From Cyanothece sp. BG0011 (lineage in GTDB: Bacteria; Cyanobacteriota; Cyanobacteriia; Cyanobacteriales; Microcystaceae): a DNA stretch of 53,715 nt. The translations under genes and the position numbers were made by a program. Where the stretch lies: positions 1-53,715 of the forward strand of contig NZ_PRLH01000140.1 in assembly GCF_003013815.1 (NCBI RefSeq). Direction: 5' to 3'. This document shows positions 44,583-53,028 of this stretch, one piece after another; position 1 is the stretch's first letter; the number at the start of each line of letters is the position of its first letter. Below the pieces are notes generated by a model. That model was not told where the DNA came from. It made no database searches and saw only the letters and a list, made by a program, of their open reading frames with translations.

Positions 44583-45287
44583 TTATTGGTAATTGTCCAT
44601 ATTAACTGTATTGACAGGGGGTAAAGCAGGAGACATTGCTTGTTTTTCTTCTAATTCTGGCTCATACCAAAACTGTCGATAAATTAACTCTAATTCTGTA
44701 CCCACTTCAGCAAAATACTCAACTTGTCCACTTTGCAAAGTAACAGAAATACGATAAATTAATAATGCAAGAATAGCCACTATCATTCCGGCTGCTGTGG
44801 TAATTAACGCTTCAGAAATACCAGAAGCAGCTTGAGAGGTTTCTGCTAAATTTGCCCCTTCTCCTATTTTTAAATTATTAAAAGTTGTAATTAGTCCCGT
44901 TACTGTTCCTAATAATCCTAATAATGGGGCAACTGCGATCACAGTTTCGAGAAATTTATCCCCTTTTCTCATTTGAATAAATTCGCGATCGCCTCTAGCT
45001 TCCATTGCTAAACGAAAGGTTTCAGGGCTTGGTTTTTTCAGTTGTAGAGGGGCTAATAAAAAGCGTCCAATGGGCAAAAAACGGGCGTGTTGAGCGATTT
45101 TTTGAGCTTGTAGGAGATCGTAACGAGCCGTCTCTAAAACATCACTAACAATGGGATTTTCTTGGCTTAACAATCGAATCCAAAACCAAGCTCTTTCTAA
45201 GGCAATGGTGATGGTAAAAACAGATAAAGCTAATAGGGGCCACATCACAGGGCCTCCTTTTAGAAATAAGTCGTAAATATGAGTCAT
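44583..45287 (-). CDS. ExbB/TolQ/MotA-family proton channel protein
   Basis: A 234-residue three-helix membrane protein. The first helix is WPLLALSVFTITIALERAWFW. The family core is FLETVIAVAPLLGLLGTVTGLITTFNNL, followed by ISEALITTAAGMIVAILALLIY with the conserved Thr in ITTAAG. ExbB pentamers hold ExbD dimers and convert the proton gradient into force on TonB. It starts the operon exbB-exbD-exbD. Confidence 0.92.
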   Translation of the reverse strand: MTHIYDLFLKGGPVMWPLLALSVFTITIALERAWFWIRLLSQENPIVSDVLETARYDLLQAQKIAQHARFLPIGRFLLAPLQLKKPSPETFRLAMEARGDREFIQMRKGDKFLETVIAVAPLLGLLGTVTGLITTFNNLKIGEGANLAETSQAASGISEALITTAAGMIVAILALLIYRISVTLQSGQVEYFAEVGTELELIYRQFWYEPELEEKQAMSPALPPVNTVNMDNYQ

Positions 45288-45433
45288 TTAACCTTAAAGT
45301 TTACTATTTCACTTAAACAGAAACCATTATTTAACAGTAAGGTTAAAATCAGTTAAACAAAGCTAAGGTTAATCAAGTCAGAAATCAGCAGAGGTTTACT
45401 CGATTAATATAATTTAAAAACCCTATATGATGA

Positions 45434-45454
45434 GGGCTTAATATTATTAAGCCC
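45434..45454. repeat. GGGCTTAAT/ATTAAGCCC palindrome
   Basis: GGGCTTAAT-att-ATTAAGCCC is a 9-bp perfect stem, followed by CCTACGAATTATATT. The same motif GGGCTTAATAATATTAAGCCCCTAC starts the tandem array at 53029. It lies after the M16 gene on the minus strand and may terminate it. Confidence 0.6.
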
Positions 45455-45466
45455 CTACGAATTATA

Positions 45467-46936
45467 TTAACTTTTAGCCTCTCCAGGAATGGTGATATCA
45501 ATGGAGGTAACGGTTTGTCCCAGTTGGGATAAAGGCGGATTAATTTCTTGTTCATTCCCCACCACGACAGTAACCAGATTTTCTGGTTTAAGATGTTCTT
45601 GTGCCACCCGTTGCACATCTTCAATAGTGGTTGCTTTTACCCCTTTTTGATAGTCAAAAATAAAGTCTTGAGGATACCCATAATATTCATAGGCCATCAG
45701 ACGAGATAAAGTTTGACTAGGGTTCTCAAACTTGAAGACAAATGAGTTTAAAATCGACTCTTTAGCATAGTCTAATTCATCGGGTTCAATGGGATTGTTT
45801 TGTATTCGTTCAATTTCTGTGATCAAAGAATTAATAAACTGTACCGTCGTTTGAGATGCAGTTTGTCCCCCGGCAATAAAGATCCCAGGATAGTCATAGG
45901 CTGCATTCCAATAACCATAGACACTGTAGGCTAAGCCTTGACGCGATCGCAAATCATTGTACAAACGACCCCCAAACCCATTCAGTAAACCATTCACCAC
46001 CGCTAAGGCCGGATAATCAGGACTATTAAATTTTCCCCCTAAATGCCCCAATAACACATTACTTTGATTCAATTGAGGTTGATTGACGAAAAACACTCCC
46101 TGGCCTTGTTTTTGTTGGGCTGAGGGAACGTTTATGTCTGGGTCTGGGGTGGTCGGTTGCCACTTTCCTAAGGTATTGGCAATCAAGGATTTCATGGTTT
46201 CAGGATCAAAGTCGCCGACGATCCCTAAAATCATGTTTTCGGGCCGTACATATTTTTGATGAAAGGCCACCACATCCTCACGACTAATATTATCGATGGT
46301 TTCATACTCAGTGGTACGAGCATAGGGACTCTCTTCCCCATAGATCAATTTGTCTAACTCTCGACTGGCAATGTCCCCTGGATCATCGTTACGACGGGCA
46401 ATTTGACCCTGTTGTTGGGTTTTGATTAAGGTTAAAAATTGAGGGGAAAAAGCAGGTTCTTGTACAATTTCACTGAAGAGATTAAAAACAGTTTCTAAGT
46501 CTTCGGTTAGGGTGTTAAACCCGGCACTCCCAGAACTGGTTCCAATGCTCACCTCTACCCTGGCGGCCCGTTGTTCTAAGAGTTCGTTAATGTCATTACT
46601 AGAATGTTTTGTGGTTCCCCCTAACCGCATTAAGGCCCCGGTGGTTTCAGCTAAACCCACTTTTTGGGCCGGTTCAAGTCGTGATCCAGTCTTGATTAAC
46701 GCACTCCCTTTCACTAAAGGTAACTGATGATCTTCTACTAAATAAACCACCATCCCGTTGTCGAGTTGGTAGCGTTCGTATTGGGGAAGGGATATTTCAG
46801 GTAACGGGGGAAACTCTAACTCGGTGTAATGTCTGGGGGTTTGAGCAACGGCCGGTAAACGAAAAATTAAGACTAGCAAGGTTGTTATTACCACTAACCC
46901 TAACCAGCGAAATCGTTTTATAGAGATGTCAATCAT
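45467..46936 (-). CDS. M16-family (pitrilysin-type) protein without the zinc motif
   Basis: A 489-residue exported protein: signal-type N-terminus (LGLVVITTLLVLIFRLPAVA) and an AQT cleavage region. The M16 fold is clear from YQLDNGMVVYLVEDHQLPLV, ARRNDDPGDIASRELDKLIYG and YSVYGYWNAAYDYPG. Where active M16 peptidases have HxxEH (GLAHFLEHMLF), this one reads GLAETTGALMRLGGT, so no zinc site is present. It is probably the non-catalytic partner of another M16 protein, as in mitochondrial processing peptidase. The active partner is not next to it in this window. Confidence 0.88.
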   Translation of the reverse strand: MIDISIKRFRWLGLVVITTLLVLIFRLPAVAQTPRHYTELEFPPLPEISLPQYERYQLDNGMVVYLVEDHQLPLVKGSALIKTGSRLEPAQKVGLAETTGALMRLGGTTKHSSNDINELLEQRAARVEVSIGTSSGSAGFNTLTEDLETVFNLFSEIVQEPAFSPQFLTLIKTQQQGQIARRNDDPGDIASRELDKLIYGEESPYARTTEYETIDNISREDVVAFHQKYVRPENMILGIVGDFDPETMKSLIANTLGKWQPTTPDPDINVPSAQQKQGQGVFFVNQPQLNQSNVLLGHLGGKFNSPDYPALAVVNGLLNGFGGRLYNDLRSRQGLAYSVYGYWNAAYDYPGIFIAGGQTASQTTVQFINSLITEIERIQNNPIEPDELDYAKESILNSFVFKFENPSQTLSRLMAYEYYGYPQDFIFDYQKGVKATTIEDVQRVAQEHLKPENLVTVVVGNEQEINPPLSQLGQTVTSIDITIPGEAKS

Positions 46937-47098
46937 AGAAACGGTTAAAAATTTTTGTGTGATGAAACTATTATTTTACTCTCTTATCATAAGTCTTCTT
47001 TTGTCTTGTTGCCGTTCAAGGGGATTTCTATCATTTGCTAATGACTCAATTTTTTTGCTATACCAATAGTTAACTTACTCATACTTTTGGAATTAGTC

Positions 47099-47602
47099 GT
47101 GTCTTTATCCGCTACAAATAAGGTCTTATTGTTACCTTTTCTTCTTGTTCTTACTTCTTGTTTACCCACTCCAGAAGGGAGGGATTCTCTTAACAATATT
47201 TTAATGGCAAATTCTCAAATAATTACTCAAACTTATATTTCTGATCCCCGTCTCAATGACTTATTAATTCAAGGGATGGAAAAAGGAATTAAAGGGGATT
47301 ATCAAGGGGCGATCGCTCTTTTTACAGAAGTGTTACAGTCTGATCCCCAAGAAGTTGAAGCTTATTATAATCGAGGGATTGCCTACGCTAAGATGAATAA
47401 TTATCCAGCAGCTTTAGAGGATTTTTCTACAGCGTTAACCCTTAATCAAACCATGGCAGATATTTATGTCGAAAGGGCAAAAGTTTATTTACAATTAGGC
47501 GATCGTAACGCAGCGATCGCCGATTTACAAAAAGCTAAAACACTCTTAAAACAACAAGGCCACACCTCTCGTTATCCAGAAATTGATAATCTTCTCAATT
47601 GA
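47099..47602 (+). CDS. TPR-repeat lipoprotein, 168 aa
   Basis: I chose the GTG at 47099; it gives a lipoprotein signal (LLLPFLLVLTSCLPTPEG) with lipobox LTSC. A TTG four codons upstream is an alternative. The C-terminal two thirds hold TPR repeats: DYQGAIALFTEVLQSDPQEV, EAYYNRGIAYAKMNNYPAAL and DIYVERAKVYLQLGDRNAA. It likely scaffolds a periplasmic or envelope complex. The partner is unknown. Confidence 0.8.
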   Translation: MSLSATNKVLLLPFLLVLTSCLPTPEGRDSLNNILMANSQIITQTYISDPRLNDLLIQGMEKGIKGDYQGAIALFTEVLQSDPQEVEAYYNRGIAYAKMNNYPAALEDFSTALTLNQTMADIYVERAKVYLQLGDRNAAIADLQKAKTLLKQQGHTSRYPEIDNLLN

Positions 47603-47621
47603 TAATCGGTAACTGTTCACT

Positions 47622-47695
47622 AACTCAAGCCCCTTAATTTATCAAGCTTGGGAATAATTCTACATTCTTCATTTTAAATTCTAAATTCCCTTGAC
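47622..47695. repeat. dispersed ~74-bp repeat, copy B
   Basis: This is similar to 33788-33859 (shared blocks ATAATTCTACATTCT and AATTCTAAATTCC, then TTGAC), with scattered differences. It follows the TPR lipoprotein gene and precedes the GDSL hydrolase gene promoter. Confidence 0.55.
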
Positions 47696-47780
47696 TAAGC
47701 ATTTTGACGGAATTGAGCTAAAATGAATTTTCGTATCGAAATATAAAGTTACATTACAAATCATTTTAGGAGTCTCCTGG

Positions 47781-48491
47781 ATGTCAACAGTCGCAACCCC
47801 TAGCCAAATCTGGAATTCATCTTTTAACCAGCAATCATTGAGAATCGTGGCGTTAGGAGATAGTTTAGTGTATGGGTATGGTGATCCCGTTGGGGGTGGA
47901 TGGGTTGAGAGGTTACGTCGTCAGTGGATGGCGCAAGAAAAGGGTCATGTGTTATATAATTTGGGGGTAAGAGGCGATCGCACCCATCAAGTGGCCCAAC
48001 GGTTAGAAGGGGAATATCGCTATCGAGGCGAGTTACGCAACCGGGTTCCTGATGTGATTATGCTTTCCGTTGGGGTGAATGATTCGGCCAGGTTGAGACG
48101 GCCTGATGGGCGTTTATTTACAGATTTTGAGACTTATCAACAAGAAATAGAGAATTTATTAGATCAAGCGCAGCAATTATCTCCTGTTTATTTTGTGGGA
48201 ATGGTTCCTGTAGATGAAGAAAAAATGCCCTTTATCGACTGTTTTTATTTTAATCATTTTGATCAATATCGTTACAAAGAAGTGACTAAAAAAGCCTGTC
48301 AGTCTCGTAATATTCCTTATCTAGATATTTTTGATTTATGGTTAGGAAGAGGGGAAGATTATGTCAAGTCACGGTTAATTAATGATGGATTACATCCCAA
48401 TGTTAAAGGCTATGAATCCTTGTATGATGATATTTTGAATTGGCAAGCATTACAGCAATTAAATATGAGTAGTGTATCAGCGATCGTTTAA
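47781..48491 (+). CDS. SGNH/GDSL hydrolase, 236 aa
   Basis: A cytosolic esterase/lipase-fold enzyme. Block I is VALGDSLVYGYGDPVGGGW with the catalytic Ser; block II is GVRGDRTHQVAQRL with the Gly; block III is LSVGVNDSARL with the Asn; block V is NDGLHPNVKGYESL with the catalytic Asp-His pair. No signal peptide is seen. The substrate could be an acyl ester or carbohydrate acetyl group. It starts with ATG after AGGAGTCTCCTGG. Confidence 0.9.
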   Translation: MSTVATPSQIWNSSFNQQSLRIVALGDSLVYGYGDPVGGGWVERLRRQWMAQEKGHVLYNLGVRGDRTHQVAQRLEGEYRYRGELRNRVPDVIMLSVGVNDSARLRRPDGRLFTDFETYQQEIENLLDQAQQLSPVYFVGMVPVDEEKMPFIDCFYFNHFDQYRYKEVTKKACQSRNIPYLDIFDLWLGRGEDYVKSRLINDGLHPNVKGYESLYDDILNWQALQQLNMSSVSAIV

Positions 48492-48498
48492 CTGTAGG

Positions 48499-48513
48499 GT
48501 GGGCATTGCTCAC
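48499..48513. repeat. degenerate GTGGGC/GCTCAC palindrome
   Basis: TAGGGTGGGCATTGCTCAC is an altered copy of the dispersed GGTGGGC-GCCCACC element. It lies eight bases after the GDSL hydrolase gene. The weaker stem still could serve as a terminator. Confidence 0.45.
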
Positions 48514-48626
48514 TAACTAGAAAAATAGCTAACTAAAAAACTAGCGAAAAAAATAGCAAGCAAGATGCTTGCACTACTAACAAAATTACTCATTGAATTA
48601 CAACAATTAAGGGAGAATGAAGAATC

Positions 48627-48845
48627 ATGAATCAGTATAGTATGATTATTGAGTGGTCTGAAGATGATCAATTATTTCTAGTAACCATTCCCGAATTTTC
48701 TGAACAAGTTATTATGCCTTGTACTCATGGAAAAACCCGTGAAGAAGCAATGCGAAATGGAGAAGAAATTATTGAAATGTATTTAGAAGCATGGCAAGCA
48801 GAAGGTCAAACAATTCCTAAACCAAAAACGTTACAAATTGTTTAA
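48627..48845 (+). CDS. HicB-family protein without an adjacent HicA
   Basis: A 72-residue HicB-fold protein: YSMIIEWSEDDQLFLVTIPE, then MPCTHGKTREEAMRNGEEII and a helix MYLEAWQAEGQTIPKPKTL. Unlike the HicBA pair at 18117, no hicA follows within the next 300 bases. It may act with a HicA encoded elsewhere or be a solitary regulator. The ATG has AGGGAGAATGAAGAATC before it. Confidence 0.8.
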   Translation: MNQYSMIIEWSEDDQLFLVTIPEFSEQVIMPCTHGKTREEAMRNGEEIIEMYLEAWQAEGQTIPKPKTLQIV

Positions 48846-49162
48846 TAAATTTATTTTCTTTGTCTTTTTTTTCTTTTATATTTTAGTTAATCAAGTTCTT
48901 TTCTGAGACTTGGGATTTTCAAAGCAGATTGATTCAATATTTTTGATTATTCACTACTTTTACTAATTAACTTATTATAACCCCCAAATAACTCGAATCG
49001 GTTCTACAGTTCCCCTAAACTCTACACTCTGATAACCTGCTCATTAATTTCTACATTTAGAGAGATATTTTAAGGGTCTATCTCTAATACTATAAATGTA
49101 CAGATTAGATACCTTAACATTTGTAGTCAGCTTAACGTGCCAAAATAAGAGGATGAAAAGTC
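48846..49162. other. 317-base gap before the P450 gene, one inverted repeat
   Basis: No gene is supported. An inverted repeat AGAGATA/TATCTCT (49061-49067 and 49079-49085) lies about 80 bases before the P450 ATG and could be an operator. The rest is AT-rich. Confidence 0.4.
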
Positions 49163-50413
49163 ATGAAGACAATACCTAAAGATAAAGGATTTGATAGTAG
49201 CTTGGGCTTACTATTTGACGGTTATGATTTTATCTCTAAACGATGCAAACGTTATCAATCTAATATTTTCCAAACTCGGCTAATGCTCGAAAAAACGATC
49301 TGTTTTAAAGGAGAAGAAGCTGCTAAAGTTTTTTACGATAAAACAAAATTTACTCGCGAAAATGCGGCTCCCGACAGGGTTAAAAAAACCTTATTCGGAG
49401 AAAAATCCATTCAAGGAATGGACGGGGATGCTCATCTACATCGCAAACAAATGTTTATGAGTTTGATGAGTGAGGAAGGCATTCAAGAACTAGCCACTTT
49501 GACCCAACAACAATGGCATAATTATGGCAAAAAATGGGAAAACATGGATAAAATTGTCCTGTTTGACGAAGCTAGAGAAGTTTTATGTCGTGCTGCTTGC
49601 GCTTGGGTAGGTGTGCCTCTTGAAGAGTCTGAGGTAAAGCTTAGAAGCGAACAGTTTGAAGCCATGATCGCAGGTTCTGGAGTAGTTGGACCAAAGCACT
49701 GGCAAGGGAGAAAGGCCCGCCAAAAGAATGAAAAATGGATAGAAACTATCATCGAAAACGTGCGGAATCATCAGTTAAACGTTCCTGAAACTAGCCCGAT
49801 CTATATTTTTGCTAATCATCGTGACCTATCAGGAAAATTACTGGATAAACGAGTCGTAGCCGTTGAATTAATTAATGTTTTACGTCCTATCGTTGCCATT
49901 GATCGTTATATCACTTTTGGGGCATTGGCTTTACATGAACATCCAGAATGTCGCCCCAAACTTTTAGAAAGTGACGATTATTTACAGGCATTTGTTGAAG
50001 AAATTCGCCGTTTTTATCCCTTTTTTCCCTTCGCCGCTGCCCGTGTTCGTCAAGACTTTGATTGGCAAGGGTATCATTTTCCCCAAGGAACCAGAGTATT
50101 GCTGGATCTCTATGGAACGAACCGTGATCCTCAATCGTGGGATAAACATGATGTTTTTGATCCGGAACGATTTCTTAATTTTTCTGAGCTAGATTCTTTT
50201 AAATTTATTCCCCAAGGAGGTGGAGATTATCACACAAATCATCGTTGTCCAGGGGAATGGATTACCATTGAATTACTAAAGGTAACGATGCGCTTTTTAA
50301 TTGAGTCGATAAACTATAATGTACCTGAACAAGATTTACGAATTAACCATTTAAGAATGCCGACGATTCCTGCTAGTGGTTTCGTAATTGACAAAGTAAA
50401 GGTATGTTATTGA
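49163..50413 (+). CDS. CYP152-type cytochrome P450 (fatty-acid peroxygenase family)
   Basis: A 416-residue P450. The haem loop is FIPQGGGDYHTNHRCPGEW, with the thiolate Cys at about 362. In the I helix the usual acid-alcohol pair is replaced by NVLRPIVAIDRYITFGALAL. The Arg-Pro there is the hallmark of CYP152 enzymes, which use hydrogen peroxide and the substrate carboxylate instead of a reductase. VEEIRRFYPFFPFAA is the ExxR region and GTNRDPQSW is a family motif. It may hydroxylate or decarboxylate long-chain fatty acids. No redox partner gene is nearby, which fits peroxygenase use. Confidence 0.9.
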   Translation: MKTIPKDKGFDSSLGLLFDGYDFISKRCKRYQSNIFQTRLMLEKTICFKGEEAAKVFYDKTKFTRENAAPDRVKKTLFGEKSIQGMDGDAHLHRKQMFMSLMSEEGIQELATLTQQQWHNYGKKWENMDKIVLFDEAREVLCRAACAWVGVPLEESEVKLRSEQFEAMIAGSGVVGPKHWQGRKARQKNEKWIETIIENVRNHQLNVPETSPIYIFANHRDLSGKLLDKRVVAVELINVLRPIVAIDRYITFGALALHEHPECRPKLLESDDYLQAFVEEIRRFYPFFPFAAARVRQDFDWQGYHFPQGTRVLLDLYGTNRDPQSWDKHDVFDPERFLNFSELDSFKFIPQGGGDYHTNHRCPGEWITIELLKVTMRFLIESINYNVPEQDLRINHLRMPTIPASGFVIDKVKVCY

Positions 50414-50447
50414 AGAAGGAGTCAGAATACAGGAGTCAGGAGAGAAA

Positions 50448-50546
50448 ATGTTTCTAGTAATGATCAAAGGAACGGTTAAAGAAGTTGACCTAGCTATCAA
50501 GATTATTACTCAACAATCAGGAATTCTTAAAGAAGCCGATAGATAG
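50448..50546 (+). CDS. possible small ORF, 32 aa
   Basis: An ATG preceded by GGAGAGAAA opens MFLVMIKGTVKEVDLAIKII, ending KEADR. The upstream bases (GGAGTCAG repeated) are a simple repeat, so the ribosome site could be accidental. The sequence resembles a fragment of a larger helical protein. It may be a remnant rather than a gene. Confidence 0.25.
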   Translation: MFLVMIKGTVKEVDLAIKIITQQSGILKEADR

Positions 50547-50679
50547 TTATTTCTGACAATAAGGTTAGGGATAAACTTATGAGTCTTTTTTGAGTGGCTT
50601 TTCTTTGATTATTACTAGAGTTAAGAACAAAATTTGCTAAAATAATCAAGCAATAAATTGATAAACCATTCAATAAATA

Positions 50680-52071
50680 ATGCAAACTAAACGAGTTAGA
50701 GACATCTTAAGACACGGTAAACCCGACGAAACCGTTACTATTCAAGGGTGGGTACGCACTAAACGGGAATTAAAAGGATTTGCTTTCATGGAAGTTAATG
50801 ACGGTTCCTCTCTCAACAGTTTACAGGTGGTTCTCGATGAAAGTGTCCCCAACTATCAAGATGCTCTCAAACTCCTTAATACAGGGGCTTCTGTGGAAGT
50901 TTCAGGAACCCTGGTACAATCCCCCGGAAAAGGCCAAAACATCGAGTTAAAGGCTGCTACAGTGCAGGTATATGGCACATCTGACCCCGAAACCTATCCC
51001 CTTCAGAAAAAACGCCATTCCTTTGAATTTTTACGCACCATTGGCCATCTGCGATCGCGGACCAATACCTTAGGGGCAGTGATGCGCGTCAGAAATGCTT
51101 GTGCAACGGCAATTCATCAATTTTTTCAAGAACGGGATTTTATTTGGATTCATACCCCCATTATTACCGCTAGTGACTGCGAAGGGGCAGGGGAATTATT
51201 CACCGTAACTAATTTTGATTTAAGCAAAGTTCCTGTTGATAAACAACAAAAAATAGACTACACTCAAGACTTTTTTGGTAAGCAAGCTTATCTAACGGTA
51301 AGTGGACAATTAGAAGCGGAAGTGATGGCTATGGCCTTTCAAAATGTTTATACCTTTGGGCCTACCTTCCGGGCAGAAAATTCTAACACCTCTCGTCATT
51401 TGGCTGAGTTTTGGATGGTCGAACCAGAGATGGCGTTTTGTGATATTGAAGGAGATCAAGACTTAGCCGAAGCATTCTTAAAATACATTTTTAACTATGT
51501 GTTAGAAACTTGTCCCGAAGATATGGAATTTTTCAATAAACGTATTGACAAATCTGTGTTAGAAACAGCAGATAACATCATTAACAATGAATTTGAAAGA
51601 ATTACTTACACCAAAGCGATAGAGTTACTCGAAAAGTCTACTAAAAAGTTTGAATATGCTGTGGAATGGGGCATTGACTTACAATCGGAACATGAGCGAT
51701 ATCTAGCCGAAGAATTGTTTAAAAAGCCCTTAATTGTTACTAATTATCCCACAGGAATTAAAGCCTTTTATATGCGCTTAAACGATGATAATAAAACGGT
51801 GGCTGCGATGGACGTTTTAGCCCCGAAAATTGGCGAAATTATCGGCGGTTCTCAACGGGAAGAAAGACTAGATATTTTAGAAAAAAGAATTAATGAAATG
51901 GGTCTGATTCCTGATGATTTGTGGTGGTATTTAGACTTAAGAAGATATGGAAGTGTTCCCCATGCAGGATTTGGTTTAGGGTTTGAAAGAGTCGTCCAAT
52001 TTATGACAGGAATGGCTAATATTCGGGATGTAATTCCTTTCCCTCGTACCCCCTTAAGTGCAGAATTTTAA
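50680..52071 (+). CDS. asnS: asparaginyl-tRNA synthetase
   Basis: A 463-residue class IIb enzyme that charges tRNA-Asn. The N-terminal OB fold is [21 protein letters not shown]. The catalytic domain holds motif 2 ([20 protein letters not shown]) and motif 3 ([20 protein letters not shown], then DVIPFPRTP). The amino-acid pocket region [20 protein letters not shown] distinguishes AsnRS from AspRS. A hairpin terminator follows. Confidence 0.96.
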   Translation: MQTKRVRDILRHGKPDETVTIQGWVRTKRELKGFAFMEVNDGSSLNSLQVVLDESVPNYQDALKLLNTGASVEVSGTLVQSPGKGQNIELKAATVQVYGTSDPETYPLQKKRHSFEFLRTIGHLRSRTNTLGAVMRVRNACATAIHQFFQERDFIWIHTPIITASDCEGAGELFTVTNFDLSKVPVDKQQKIDYTQDFFGKQAYLTVSGQLEAEVMAMAFQNVYTFGPTFRAENSNTSRHLAEFWMVEPEMAFCDIEGDQDLAEAFLKYIFNYVLETCPEDMEFFNKRIDKSVLETADNIINNEFERITYTKAIELLEKSTKKFEYAVEWGIDLQSEHERYLAEELFKKPLIVTNYPTGIKAFYMRLNDDNKTVAAMDVLAPKIGEIIGGSQREERLDILEKRINEMGLIPDDLWWYLDLRRYGSVPHAGFGLGFERVVQFMTGMANIRDVIPFPRTPLSAEF

Positions 52072-52083
52072 ATTATTTTGTAG

Positions 52084-52142
52084 GGTGGGCAGTTATTAAT
52101 TATCAGAGGAAAATAAACGATTATAAATATAAACTGCCCACC
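52084..52142. repeat. GGTGGGCAGTT ... AACTGCCCACC inverted repeat after asnS
   Basis: The 11-bp perfect arms enclose a 37-base AT-rich centre. The outer bases are those of the dispersed GGTGGGC family, but with a long loop, like the copy at 5782. It may mark the end of asnS transcription or be a small mobile palindrome. Confidence 0.65.
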
Positions 52143-52253
52143 TCATTTCATCAATATAAATACAACCTGTAACAGCAAGGTTGGCAAATGATAAAATTAT
52201 CTGAGTTGATCTTATTTCTCAACCCTTTGCCCACCCTACCCCTGGAGAAAATT

Positions 52254-52628
52254 ATGTCAATAGAAACCACAATTTCAGAGTATTATAACAGTTTGGCCGC
52301 CATGAATCCTCAAGGTTGGTTAGACTGTTTAGCTGAAGGTGCAGCTATTTATGATCCCGTGGGAAAACCTGCTTTAAACCCCGAAAAAGATTCAGAAAAA
52401 TTGTTCACTATTCTCACTAATTTTTATAGTAAATTTGAGATAGAAAGACAATCTTTATTTATCGTCAATAACGAAGTTGCGGTAAAATGGAAAATGACCG
52501 TTGTTTCCAAGAATGGCAAACAAGCTAACGCCGAAGGGATTAGCACTTTTAAACTCAATGAAGCAGGAAAAATTACAGAAGTTAAAGCTTATTGGGACGA
52601 AAATCAATTAAAATCACAATTAATGTAG
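52254..52628 (+). CDS. NTF2-like/SnoaL-type small protein, 124 aa
   Basis: The start is set at the ATG at 52254, after GGAGAAAATT; an upstream in-frame ATG would translate through repeat-like sequence. The protein fits the cone-shaped NTF2 fold: ISEYYNSLAAMNPQGWLDCL, EGAAIYDPVGKPAL, VNNEVAVKWKMTVVSKNG, and EAGKITEVKAYWDENQLKS. Members can be isomerases or steroid-like ligand binders. No catalytic residues can be assigned. A 38-residue membrane peptide gene follows by 13 bases. Confidence 0.8.
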   Translation: MSIETTISEYYNSLAAMNPQGWLDCLAEGAAIYDPVGKPALNPEKDSEKLFTILTNFYSKFEIERQSLFIVNNEVAVKWKMTVVSKNGKQANAEGISTFKLNEAGKITEVKAYWDENQLKSQLM

Positions 52629-52641
52629 GAGGAAACTACAA

Positions 52642-52758
52642 ATGAAAGAACCCCAAAAAGAAAAGAATATTATTCCTATTAGTCCACAAACTGCTGTATT
52701 AATTATCAGTTTATTGATTTTATTACCCTTATTACTAACTGGATTTTTTGCCCATTAA
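52642..52758 (+). CDS. 38-residue single-pass membrane peptide
   Basis: The ATG at 52642 has AGGAGGAAACTACAA before it, a near-perfect ribosome site. The product begins MKEPQKEKNIIPISPQ and has one hydrophobic helix (TAVLIISLLILLPLLLTGFF, about residues 17-36), ending AH. No family is recognised. It lies 13 bases after the NTF2-like gene, so it is likely cotranscribed and may anchor or regulate that protein. It is similar in size to small subunits of photosynthetic complexes, but no known one matches. Confidence 0.6.
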   Translation: MKEPQKEKNIIPISPQTAVLIISLLILLPLLLTGFFAH

Positions 52759-52769
52759 TTTATACAAAA

Positions 52770-52985
52770 TTATTGGTTAAAAAGGTTTTGAACCCTTTGA
52801 GGAAGATTAATCATTTCTCTCAATAAATCTTGAGAATCAATACCAAAACCAACTTGTAACAGTAGTATAATAACTGCTATGGTTATAGCGGTGGTAGCCG
52901 TTGACTTAATGACAGTAAACAGCCAACGAAACACCAACCAAGACACCAATAAAGCAGCCACAAATAAAATTAAATTGATAGGCAT
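52770..52985 (-). CDS. small membrane protein, 71 aa
   Basis: A hypothetical protein with two hydrophobic segments (INLILFVAALLVSWLVFRWL and ATTAITIAVIILLLQVGFGI). A C-terminal amphipathic part (SQDLLREMINLPQRVQNLF) follows. This architecture is seen in conserved cyanobacterial hypothetical proteins of unknown role. It is convergent with the 38-residue peptide gene and only 11 bases away. The ATG at 52985 is the only good start. Confidence 0.7.
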   Translation of the reverse strand: MPINLILFVAALLVSWLVFRWLFTVIKSTATTAITIAVIILLLQVGFGIDSQDLLREMINLPQRVQNLFNQ

Positions 52986-53028
52986 TTTATCAAGTTTAAT
53001 CTATAAAATAGTTCTACTTTAACACAAG

